In this document: positions 1-5,809 of the stretch, one piece after another
Layout: each line of letters opens with the position of its first letter
Position numbering within the stretch: position 1 is the first letter of the stretch
Source of the DNA: an uncultured Pirellula sp.
Lineage (GTDB): Bacteria > Planctomycetota > Planctomycetia > Pirellulales > Pirellulaceae
Length of the DNA: 5,809 nucleotides
NCBI GenBank assembly: GCA_903837255.1
Contig: CAILTZ010000498.1
Coordinates: forward strand, 1 to 5,809
Reading direction: 5' to 3'
Notes under the pieces: model-generated
What the model was told of the DNA's origin: nothing
The model's input: the letters and a program-made list of their open reading frames with translations, nothing else
Database searches by the model: none
Made by a program: the position numbers and the translations under genes

Positions 1-201
1 ACGATTGAGTTCGTCAATCACGATGAGCGCATCGAGTGGCGATGCCGTTCCGTCCATGTTCACGTCGGAGGGATTCAACAGATTGTGTCGCATCCCTACC
101 GAACCATCGACCGCCATCAACGCCCTGGACTCGAGTCGCTCGACAATCAGCCGACGCTTGCGGATCATCCGATCAGAACTTTTTCGAAGATGCTTAGGCA
201 T
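1..201 (-). CDS. Dockerin type I / LEPR-XLL-like surface protein, N-terminal fragment (runs off the left edge)
   Basis: Only the first 67 codons are in the window; the frame is still open at base 1. The ATG at 201-199 is the first possible start, because an in-frame TAG lies four codons upstream. It is preceded by AGGA (plus-strand 212-209) at a 7-base spacing. The protein begins with a very basic stretch (residues 1-18), then VERLESRALMA (20-30). This resembles the planctomycete LEPR-XLL motif found at the start of large exported or surface proteins. Directly after it is a dockerin-like calcium loop, NPSDVNMDGTASPLDALIVI (43-62), with D46, N48, D50, G51 and D57 in the expected pattern. Many planctomycete surface proteins carry this pair of elements ahead of long cadherin-like or other beta-rich regions; whether that holds here cannot be seen. 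The gene is divergent from the sigma factor gene. Identification of the two motifs is good; the function of the whole protein is unknown. Confidence 0.78.
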   Translation of the reverse strand, partial: MPKHLRKSSDRMIRKRRLIVERLESRALMAVDGSVGMRHNLLNPSDVNMDGTASPLDALIVIDELNR

Positions 202-277
202 GTCAGAATCCTAAAAACCATTCAGGTGATGAAGAGACAGAACACAGAGACGTTAGGGCATCGTGCTCAGAATCATT

Positions 278-304
278 GGAACACTGAGAGTTTAGATCCC
301 TGTC
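278..304 (+). promoter_or_regulatory. Candidate ECF-type promoter upstream of the sigma factor gene
   Basis: GGAACAC at 278-284 matches the GGAAC core of the -35 element recognised by many ECF sigma factors. TGTC at 301-304, 16 bases after the heptamer, fits the usual GTC-type ECF -10 element and spacing. Its position upstream of an ECF sigma gene would fit autoregulation. Both motifs are short, so a chance match is quite possible, and the target motif of this particular sigma factor is unknown. No second GGAAC copy was found ahead of the cytochrome gene or, reading leftward, ahead of the dockerin gene. Confidence 0.3.
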
Positions 305-396
305 AATCCCACTGCCTAGAGGATATCAGTACCATATTCGGAACAAAAAACTAAATCAGCAAAAAAAATGTCAGGAATCCGGCCAGAAATCCCTTT

Positions 397-402
397 TATA
401 AT
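397..402 (+). promoter_or_regulatory. Perfect TATAAT -10 hexamer ahead of the sigma factor start
   Basis: TATAAT lies 34 bases before the ATG at 437, which would give a leader of roughly 25-30 bases. No recognisable TTGACA-like -35 sits 16-18 bases upstream, so it would be a weak or activator-dependent promoter if real. Its position between the two candidate start codons (368 and 437) favours the downstream start. Confidence 0.35.
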
Positions 403-436
403 CAGAATATCACCACTCTTTGAGGCTGATCGGGAA

Positions 437-979
437 ATGCTCTCGGAATCCGAAGTCATCCAAAAACTAATACAAGGCCGCACTAGGATCGCCGCCGCCG
501 CTTGGCTCCTCACCCGAGACTACCACGCCTCCGAAGACTGTTTTCAAAACGTAGTTCTCAAGGCGATGACCAAAGAAGTGACTTTTCCAAACCAAGCGGC
601 GCTGATGTCCTGGGCTTTTGTCGTGGCCAGACGCGATGCGATGGATTGGCTCGACCGTAGCGGGCGCAAAGTAGCAATGCTCGACGAAAACGTCTTGGCT
701 TGTCTTGATCAAAGCCAAACCGCCCTTACAGCCGACTCGAACCGACTCGTCGCCCTACAAGAATGCCTGGCGTCCCTGAACGAGGAAGGCAAACGCCTGA
801 TGCAACTGAGATATTTCGACGGCCTGCGTTGCGAACAAGTTGCAGAAGTCATGCGACTATCGCTCCCTGCAGTTTACAAACGACTCTCTCGACTCCACGA
901 AGGCTTATCGCAATGCGTTAGAGGCAAAATTTCAGTCTTCGAAAGCACCTCGTCGAAAGCCATGGAAGGTAAGTCATGA
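437..979 (+). CDS. ECF-family RNA polymerase sigma factor (sigma-70 family)
   Basis: The 180-residue product has the two domains of an ECF sigma factor and no sigma-3. Sigma-2 covers about residues 12-76, with the core-binding/-10 helix segment around ASEDCFQNVVLKAM (31-44) and region 2.3/2.4 in SWAFVVARRDAMDWLDRSGR (58-77). Sigma-4 covers about 103-160, with LMQLRYFDGLRCEQVAEVM followed by the recognition-helix segment LSLPAVYKRLSRL (141-153). It would direct RNA polymerase to a specific set of promoters. The frame extends upstream to an ATG at 368 (203 residues). I chose 437 because the extra 23 residues resemble no sigma region, 368 has only an A-run before it, GAGG (422-425) lies 11 bases before 437, and a TATAAT lies between the two. 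Its stop overlaps the start of the FecR-like gene (ATGA), so the pair is probably co-translated. The family is clear; the start and the target genes are not. Confidence 0.87.
   Translation: MLSESEVIQKLIQGRTRIAAAAWLLTRDYHASEDCFQNVVLKAMTKEVTFPNQAALMSWAFVVARRDAMDWLDRSGRKVAMLDENVLACLDQSQTALTADSNRLVALQECLASLNEEGKRLMQLRYFDGLRCEQVAEVMRLSLPAVYKRLSRLHEGLSQCVRGKISVFESTSSKAMEGKS
964..969 (+). promoter_or_regulatory. Ribosome binding site of the FecR-like gene, inside the sigma gene
   Basis: GGAAGG lies 6 bases before the ATG at 976, within the last codons of the sigma factor. It supports the 976 start and translational coupling through the ATGA overlap (976-979). Confidence 0.6.
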
Positions 980-2310
980 AACTCACCGAAGAACAATATC
1001 GACTTATCCAGCGATTCCTAGATGGCGAGTGTACCCGTGATGAACTCGAGGGATTGAATCGTTTACTGTCCGAAAGCCAAGCCGCGAGGGATTTCTTGCT
1101 CGAACTCTCCGAGCAGGCGATCGTTGCCGGTGATGTCCTTAGTCTCTCTCAGAAAACTCGCACAAGATTACCTATCCAGGCCAGCCTCGAAAAAAACAAC
1201 GCTTACAGATCCAAGGTATTTCTAGCCCTCTGGTTGGCTAGCTCGATACTGCTATTTGCGACAGCAACCACTTGGAGCGTCCTGGCTTCGTTCCGCCCCA
1301 ATCGGCCCACCCTTGGCTCAATCAAACATGCTCATGGTCTTTTGGATCTTCGCGGCCATGGGGGTGGCCAAGCCTCTCGCATCGAAAGCGGTCAACAGAT
1401 TTACGCCGGAGATATCCTGGAATCGAAGTCATGCGATAGCTGGCTCGAATTGGCTATCGCACCGAACTCCCAGCTCACGCTCGCAAGCCATTCCGCCGTT
1501 CGGATGCTCCAACCTGCTCATCCTACCTCTCAAGACTATGAACTTCTTCGTGGCGGACTGTGGGTCGATTCAAAAATGGAGAAAGAACGAATCGTCCGTA
1601 TCATCACGCCAACTGCTACCATCGAAGCCAACGAAAGCACGTTCAATATCCGGGTGACCGATACCGAAACTGCGATCTGGGTTCACCGAGGACACGCCAC
1701 CGTCCACCAGACCAAAGACGGCCAATCGGCTACCCTCCAAGCAGGTATTGAACTTCGCATGTCCCTGGAAAACTCCGGAACTCTTTCGATCAAAGCACAA
1801 GCCCCACCCACGCACAATTGGGCTCTTCAATGGCCTTTGGATCACCAGTACTCCTACGGCCGAATCGTCAACGATCCAAATGAGAAACCAAAACTCAAGG
1901 CGATGCCAATGCTTTGGCCGATACCCAACCGCGACCCTCTGCTGCTGCATGTCTCGGCCATCGGCGCTTGGCGATCTTGCCCCAACCCAATCGTAATCCT
2001 CGATGGATCGGTGCTGCGATTCCAAGGCAGAGTACAAAACTCGCACGCCGTGCGATTCGGTTTCTCCACCCAGAAACTTCAAGGTGTCTTCGGGGGGAAA
2101 TTCGAGATCGATATCCAACCCGACGAGCTAGCAAACCCTGGGGAGATTTGGCAAGTCGACCTTCCACTCGATCGGTTTCGAGCTCTGTATCCTCAGCTGA
2201 ATTCCAAGACGCAAGGATTGCAATTGATCGATGTCTACGCTTTGACTGTCCACGACGATGTCGGACTGGAAATCCTCGGCGTGGAATTGATTCAACCTGA
2301 ATCACCCTAG
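976..2310 (+). CDS. FecR-domain membrane protein, probable anti-sigma / sigma regulator
   Basis: The protein has 444 residues. The N-terminal part (about 1-50, LTEEQYRLIQRFLDGECTRD onward) is a short helical cytoplasmic region typical of planctomycete FecR-type regulators; it has no HxxxCxxC zinc motif, so it is not a classic ZAS anti-sigma domain. One membrane segment follows (about 80-105, VFLALWLASSILLFATATTW), giving an N-in topology. The FecR domain lies outside the cytoplasm (about 137-258): GQQIYAGDILES, SWLELAIAPNSQLTLA, YELLRGGLWVDS, IITPTATIEANESTFNIRV, then AIWVHRGHATVHQ. A further beta-rich region (about 320-440, including ILDGSVLRFQGRVQNSHAVR and LIDVYALTVHDDVGLEILGV) resembles a jelly-roll or galactose-binding-like module; this is only a pattern impression. 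By analogy with FecI/FecR pairs it should control the sigma factor encoded just upstream in response to an envelope signal. That signal is unknown; a glycan is possible if the last domain binds sugars. Confidence 0.85.
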   Translation: MKLTEEQYRLIQRFLDGECTRDELEGLNRLLSESQAARDFLLELSEQAIVAGDVLSLSQKTRTRLPIQASLEKNNAYRSKVFLALWLASSILLFATATTWSVLASFRPNRPTLGSIKHAHGLLDLRGHGGGQASRIESGQQIYAGDILESKSCDSWLELAIAPNSQLTLASHSAVRMLQPAHPTSQDYELLRGGLWVDSKMEKERIVRIITPTATIEANESTFNIRVTDTETAIWVHRGHATVHQTKDGQSATLQAGIELRMSLENSGTLSIKAQAPPTHNWALQWPLDHQYSYGRIVNDPNEKPKLKAMPMLWPIPNRDPLLLHVSAIGAWRSCPNPIVILDGSVLRFQGRVQNSHAVRFGFSTQKLQGVFGGKFEIDIQPDELANPGEIWQVDLPLDRFRALYPQLNSKTQGLQLIDVYALTVHDDVGLEILGVELIQPESP

Positions 2311-2372
2311 AAAGCTCTCTTAGAAAGACCTCTCAGATAGATTTCTCGTCAACTTCCCCCTCACCAGATCCA

Positions 2373-2402
2373 TTGCAAAATACTCTTTTCACTAACTAAA
2401 AT
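2373..2402 (+). promoter_or_regulatory. Candidate sigma-70-type promoter of the cytochrome gene
   Basis: TTGCAA (2373-2378) and TAAAAT (2397-2402) are separated by 18 bases, matching the TTGACA/TATAAT consensus at 4 of 6 and 5 of 6 positions. Transcription would begin near 2409, leaving short leaders of about 15 or 30 bases to the ATGs at 2424 and 2439. If real, the cytochrome gene can be expressed apart from the sigma/FecR pair. The rest of the 2311-2423 gap shows only an imperfect tandem repeat (about 2310-2336, GAAAG followed by CTC-rich bases) and no strong terminator. Confidence 0.38.
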
Positions 2403-2423
2403 ACTCCCTCTTTGAACCCCGGT

Positions 2424-5400
2424 ATGACTGGACAACTCATGCAACTCCTCACCAAAAGCCAGCGGCCTTTGTGCGTAATTATCGCTTTGTTGGGATCCAT
2501 GTCGATCGGACTGTACGAATCCAAACTGCTGGCCACTGAACATCAACCTAACAGCGGTCGCGTCGCGATGATGAGCCCACAGTTCAATCCAATTATCGTT
2601 TCTGGCGAATATGTGTTTGTAGCAAACACTCCGAACAACACCATCGATGTCATCGAAAAAAGATCCAACCAGGTCGTCCGACAGATCTCCGTCGGGATCG
2701 AACCCGTCGGACTTGCAATCCGCCCAGACGGTAACGAACTCTGGGTTGCAAATCACGTTTCAGATTCGGTGTCTATCGTTGATCTTCAAAACAACAGCCC
2801 AACGTTTCTTCAGGTCGTACACACCATCCAAGATTTCGATCCAAGAACCAAATCAACCCGCTTCGATGAACCCGTCGGGATCGCCTTTGCCAACAACCAA
2901 AAAGCTTACGTCTCGCTCTCTAGTGAAAACCAGATCGCGGTTATCGATGTGCCCTCGCGAGCTATCAAAAAACGACTTCAGATCCGTGCTCAAGACCCCA
3001 GAGGACTGGTTGTACAAAATGGTCGACTGTATGTCATACCTTTCGAATCCAATAACCAAACACAACTCTCAGGGGGTAGAAAAGAAGACATCGATGGTAA
3101 CCTTGTAACCTTCGACGCCTGGGACCACTCCATCCTCAACAACAACGTTCTTTCCATCGGACATGTCGTCGATATCGTCAAAAACCCAAAAGTCCCCGAC
3201 CGGGACTTGTTCGTCTTCGATACCCAAAACGATCAGCCAATCGATACGGTCTCAACCCTCGGTACGCTCCTGTATGGAATCGCTGTGGACTCCCAAGGCA
3301 GGGTCTTTATCCCTCAAACCGATGCCCGCAACGACGTCAACGGTCGAGCAGGGACAAAAAAACATGGCCTCGCGGAACTCGATAACCGACCCTTCCTCAA
3401 CCGAGTTACCAAAGTGCATTGGCAAGACTCTAAACCAATCGTTTCTTGGATCGACCTGGAACCACTCCCCCCAGAACATCCAACACCCGAGACGGCCCTG
3501 GCAACCCCCTTTGCAATCCAAGTCAGCCAGGACGATGCCTTCCTCTATCTGACGGCCGCAGGATCCGACGCGTTTTCAATCCTCGATGCCCAATCCGGTG
3601 AACAGCTCGGACGTTGCCGCGTCGGTGCGGTGCCACAAGGTATCAGCATCGAATACCGTGATGGAAAGCCAACGTTCGCTTGGGTCCTATGCTCTGCGGA
3701 AAACTCTGTGGCACAGATCGATGTCCAGGACCCCAAGACTCCCAAACTCATGCAATCGATCCTGCTCGATGATCCTACTGATGCGGTAATCAAAAGTGGT
3801 CGCATCGCCTTCACAACCGCCAAAGCCTCTTCGACCGGAACATTTTCTTGTGCCAGCTGCCACCCCGATGGCCATACCGATCAACTGCTCTGGGTGCTGG
3901 CAACTCCCATCGTCACCGGCGGTAATCAAATCATGCCACGATCGACCATGCCCGTAAGAGGCTTGCGAGACACCGCTCCATTTCACTGGGACGGTATCCC
4001 AGGAGATCCTTACGGTGGAATCCACAGCGCGAGCATCCGACGTGGAGTCAATCCTAATAGCAATAGCGACTCCCCGGAGTCGACCACCAGACACCTGGTC
4101 GACGGCGGTTTGGCGTCAACCATGGCCCGTATCGGAGACCCCACGAAAAACGAGGAAGGCAAAGCCGGGTTGCTCAGCGCTCAGCAGCGCGATGACATGG
4201 CCAAATTCCTCCTGAACATCCCCTATCCCCCCGCCCAACGACGAGCCTTTGATAACCAGCTATCGAAGAAAGCTTCACGCGGTTTCAAACTTTTTCATGT
4301 CGATGGGGATCTGGACCCGAGCAAACCCAAACCAAACGTCTGTGGCGATTGCCATCGAATGCCCCACTTGGTTAGCACCAACACTCCAGGAACAGGTATG
4401 GACGCCCCGACCTGGAGAGGCGCTTATGATCGCTGGTTGATCCTGCCCCAAGGACGCTTGAATATAATCGATTTCGATTTCTTCCAAAGAATCATCGAAG
4501 ACGGTGCACCAGAGCGAAGCATCTGGCAGATGTCTTGGGGCGGCCGTCCTCGCTTCGACCCCGTCTGGGAAATGGTTCTCGAAGCTAGCACCGGTTTCCC
4601 CGGCGCCTTCGCTCGGCAAATCACCTTCAATCGCGATACCGCGTCATCGGAAACCACCAAGCAGTTAGCTCAAGCTTTGATCGATGCAGCCAAGCAAGGA
4701 TCCATCGATTTAAGAGGACGTGGAGTGAGGCTCGACAGCCAACAGGCATGGGAACTGGAAGTAGTTGGTGACGCGCTATCGGAAACCGGACTGCGATTCG
4801 GTACCCAAGGCAAATCGCAAAGCATCGATCTCGATGAGATCATCAGCCTCTCCCAGCAAGGCAAACTGGTCTTGACCATGACCGCATACTTGGGCGCACA
4901 GGCAACCGTCGATCGCCCTCAACCAGAGCTGTGGACCTCAGGCAACATCCAACAGCAACGAGGTCGCCAAGCCTTTCCAATCGCTACCTCGGAAGACAAC
5001 ACTTTGAGATTGAGCGGTAGATACTTCTTCAATGACTCTTGGCTTCTGGTCGATGGAAAACGTGTCCCTGGATCGGTCGAACTCAAGGATCACGACGAAG
5101 TTCTTATTCGATTGGAATCTCTGCCAGCCCCTGGTATGCATTTCTTGCAGGTCCAAGTCCCACACGGTTTCATCAGCAATGATTTTATTTTCTATGCGGC
5201 TGAAGATCGCGCTGCGGCCCTAGCACTCCAAGAAAAAATCGATGAACCTCACAGCGAGAGTGGAGCCATCCGCCGAATCCTAGAGGAACCCAACAAAATC
5301 AACGAACCGATGGCAAGCGGTTCGACACCCTTGACCCAAGCTGCCTTGTGGGGACAGTTGGGATTGGTTCGGGAACTGCTCGAAAAAGGAGCAGACGTGA

Positions 5401-5672
5401 AAGTTGCCAATAGGGACGGTAATACTCCCTTGCATTTGGCAGCGTTTATGTGCCACCAAGAAGTCGTCGATCTACTCATCGAGCACGGTGCTCAACTGGA
5501 TCGCAAGAATAACCGAGGCGAGACACCCTTGGACGTCGTCCAAGGACCTTGGAACGAGGATCTTGCCGAATTCTATCGACAACTCGGCGTATCGCTCGGA
5601 TTGCCCGTCGATACGTCGAAGTTAGAAAAGTCCAGACCAAAGTTGGTCTGGATTTTGAGCCAAAAGCGATGA
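2424..5672 (+). CDS. Exported YVTN beta-propeller / di-haem cytochrome c / Ig-like / ankyrin repeat fusion protein
   Basis: From the ATG at 2424 the product has 1082 residues. A basic start and hydrophobic core (about 17-30, CVIIALLGSMSIGL) form a signal peptide, with likely cleavage near KLLA/TEHQ (37/38). Residues about 56-466 are a YncE/YVTN-type beta-propeller: YVFVANTPNNTIDVIEK, then GIEPVGLAIRPDGNELWVAN and later blades. CASCH (476-480) and CGDCH (640-644) are two covalent haem-c sites. RGLRDTAPFHWDG (512-524) and DDMAKFLLNIPYPP (590-603) are hallmarks of the MauG/di-haem peroxidase-like family; APTWRGAYDRWLILPQGR (661-678) is the matching but altered segment after haem 2. About 768-926 is beta-rich, ending in an Ig/IPT-TIG-like domain (860-926). 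About three ankyrin repeats follow (964-1056; best is DGNTPLHLAAFMCHQEVVDL). It is likely a periplasmic redox or substrate-handling protein; the substrate is unknown. Other possible starts are TTG 2412 (almost no leader) and ATG 2439 (weak GGA 6 bases upstream). Confidence 0.88.
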   Translation: MTGQLMQLLTKSQRPLCVIIALLGSMSIGLYESKLLATEHQPNSGRVAMMSPQFNPIIVSGEYVFVANTPNNTIDVIEKRSNQVVRQISVGIEPVGLAIRPDGNELWVANHVSDSVSIVDLQNNSPTFLQVVHTIQDFDPRTKSTRFDEPVGIAFANNQKAYVSLSSENQIAVIDVPSRAIKKRLQIRAQDPRGLVVQNGRLYVIPFESNNQTQLSGGRKEDIDGNLVTFDAWDHSILNNNVLSIGHVVDIVKNPKVPDRDLFVFDTQNDQPIDTVSTLGTLLYGIAVDSQGRVFIPQTDARNDVNGRAGTKKHGLAELDNRPFLNRVTKVHWQDSKPIVSWIDLEPLPPEHPTPETALATPFAIQVSQDDAFLYLTAAGSDAFSILDAQSGEQLGRCRVGAVPQGISIEYRDGKPTFAWVLCSAENSVAQIDVQDPKTPKLMQSILLDDPTDAVIKSGRIAFTTAKASSTGTFSCASCHPDGHTDQLLWVLATPIVTGGNQIMPRSTMPVRGLRDTAPFHWDGIPGDPYGGIHSASIRRGVNPNSNSDSPESTTRHLVDGGLASTMARIGDPTKNEEGKAGLLSAQQRDDMAKFLLNIPYPPAQRRAFDNQLSKKASRGFKLFHVDGDLDPSKPKPNVCGDCHRMPHLVSTNTPGTGMDAPTWRGAYDRWLILPQGRLNIIDFDFFQRIIEDGAPERSIWQMSWGGRPRFDPVWEMVLEASTGFPGAFARQITFNRDTASSETTKQLAQALIDAAKQGSIDLRGRGVRLDSQQAWELEVVGDALSETGLRFGTQGKSQSIDLDEIISLSQQGKLVLTMTAYLGAQATVDRPQPELWTSGNIQQQRGRQAFPIATSEDNTLRLSGRYFFNDSWLLVDGKRVPGSVELKDHDEVLIRLESLPAPGMHFLQVQVPHGFISNDFIFYAAEDRAAALALQEKIDEPHSESGAIRRILEEPNKINEPMASGSTPLTQAALWGQLGLVRELLEKGADVKVANRDGNTPLHLAAFMCHQEVVDLLIEHGAQLDRKNNRGETPLDVVQGPWNEDLAEFYRQLGVSLGLPVDTSKLEKSRPKLVWILSQKR
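5626..5656. terminator. Likely bidirectional intrinsic terminator inside the 3' end of the cytochrome gene
   Basis: TCCAGACCAA (5631-5640) and TTGGTCTGGA (5643-5652) are perfect reverse complements separated by AG; as RNA this gives an 8-9 base-pair stem with a 4-6 base loop. It is preceded by AAAA (5626-5629) and followed by TTTT (5653-5656), so both strands place a short U run after the hairpin. The structure overlaps the codons for SRPKLVWI near the C-terminus of the cytochrome protein. It sits 20 bases before the end of that gene and just past the stop of the convergent esterase gene, where both transcripts should end. The U tracts are short, so efficiency is uncertain. Confidence 0.68.
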
Positions 5673-5675
5673 GTA

Positions 5676-5809
5676 TTACCAGTCATCGGTTCGGAACGGC
5701 GAGGCAGGTAGTCCATCGCGATTGTACAAATTCGCTCCCTCGGGATTCATGCTAAAGGCGTAGCGAACTGCGACCGGTCGCTCGACACTCGGGTGCGAGC
5801 AAACAACAC
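5676..5809 (-). CDS. Sialate O-acetylesterase-like SGNH hydrolase, C-terminal fragment (runs off the right edge)
   Basis: The stop codon TAA is at 5678-5676 and 43 codons upstream of it are in the window; the frame continues past the edge. The visible end includes [20 protein letters not shown] (residues 11-30 of the fragment), then [13 protein letters not shown]. This strongly resembles the conserved C-terminal end of sialate (9-O-acetyl) esterase family proteins, where a PVAVRYAW...[21 protein letters not shown] pattern is usual. Family members remove O-acetyl groups from sialic acid; in planctomycetes they more likely act on acetylated polysaccharides, which is inference. The catalytic Ser/Asp/His region lies outside the window, so activity cannot be judged. 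The gene converges on the cytochrome gene with only 3 bases between the two stop codons and must share the terminator region with it. Confidence 0.85.
   Translation of the reverse strand, partial: VVCSHPSVERPVAVRYAFSMNPEGANLYNRDGLPASPFRTDDW

Larger units (their letters stand above)
202..436. other. Divergent intergenic region between the dockerin gene and the sigma factor gene
   Basis: I see no RNA gene and no convincing coding frame here, apart from a possible 23-codon extension of the sigma factor starting at 368. The region is A-rich in its right half (345-367 contains two poly-A runs) and holds the candidate rightward promoters listed separately. No clear leftward -10/-35 pair for the dockerin gene was found. 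A weak inverted repeat, CTCAG (266-270) and CTGAG (284-288), brackets the GGAAC of the candidate ECF promoter and may be chance. Confidence 0.5.

Noticed and set aside
266..288. CTCAG/CTGAG inverted repeat around the candidate ECF -35 element
   Set aside because: Five-base arms with a 13-base spacer are expected by chance in a region of this size; it is mentioned only as context.
5..354. Short plus-strand frames over the left edge
   Set aside because: They are antisense to the dockerin gene fragment, whose translation shows clear motifs; the plus-strand products resemble nothing.
340..372. Second GGAAC (340-344) with a GTC at 370-372 as an alternative ECF promoter
   Set aside because: The spacing of about 25 bases is too long for an ECF promoter.
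1570..2118. Long open frame on the minus strand (182 codons) within the FecR-like gene
   Set aside because: It lies fully inside a well-supported gene, shows no recognisable domain, and has the composition expected of a shadow frame.
1914..2305. Open frames of about 130 codons on both strands near the end of the FecR-like gene
   Set aside because: They are Arg/Pro-rich translations typical of out-of-frame reading, with no family pattern or ribosome binding site.
2310..2336. Imperfect tandem repeat (GAAAG followed by CTC-rich bases) after the FecR-like gene
   Set aside because: Two short degenerate copies, no stable stem and no T tract, so there is no support for a terminator or binding site.
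1..5809. CRISPR arrays, tRNA or rRNA genes, insertion sequences
   Set aside because: No regularly spaced repeats, cloverleaf segments, rRNA-like stretches, transposase motifs or terminal inverted repeats were seen on either strand.

Overview
The window looks like planctomycete DNA, probably Rhodopirellula/Pirellulaceae-like. The evidence is the company of the genes: an N-terminal LEPR-XLL-like motif followed at once by a dockerin repeat, an ECF sigma factor translationally coupled to a FecR-type membrane protein, a large exported YVTN-propeller/c-type cytochrome protein, and a sialate O-acetylesterase-like SGNH hydrolase. Base composition is moderate (roughly half G+C), and nothing suggests a mobile element. 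The taxonomic call is inference from gene content; no rRNA or other marker gene is present.

Layout. The left edge (1-201, minus strand) holds the first 67 codons of a dockerin-containing surface or exported protein that runs out of the window. A divergent intergenic region (202-436) follows. It carries a candidate ECF-type promoter and a perfect TATAAT hexamer, both pointing right. Next come an ECF sigma factor (437-979) and a FecR-domain anti-sigma-like protein (976-2310), overlapping by ATGA. After a gap of about 110 bases with a plausible housekeeping-type promoter comes a multidomain gene of about 1080 codons (2424-5672). It encodes a signal peptide, a YVTN/YncE-like beta-propeller, a two-haem cytochrome c region related to the MauG/di-haem peroxidase family, Ig/IPT-like beta domains and C-terminal ankyrin repeats. 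The right edge (5676-5809, minus strand) is the last 43 codons of a sialate O-acetylesterase-like gene, convergent with the cytochrome gene and only 3 bases from it stop to stop. A perfect 10-base inverted repeat flanked by A and T tracts sits inside the last codons of the cytochrome gene and looks like a bidirectional terminator.

How the genes may work together. The sigma factor and FecR protein form a cell-surface signalling pair: the FecR protein would hold or activate the sigma factor at the membrane. The cytochrome gene is the next gene in the same direction and may be a target or partner, but it appears to have its own promoter, so that link is an inference. The most unusual item is the cytochrome protein itself, which joins a propeller, two haem sites, Ig-like modules and ankyrin repeats in one exported chain.
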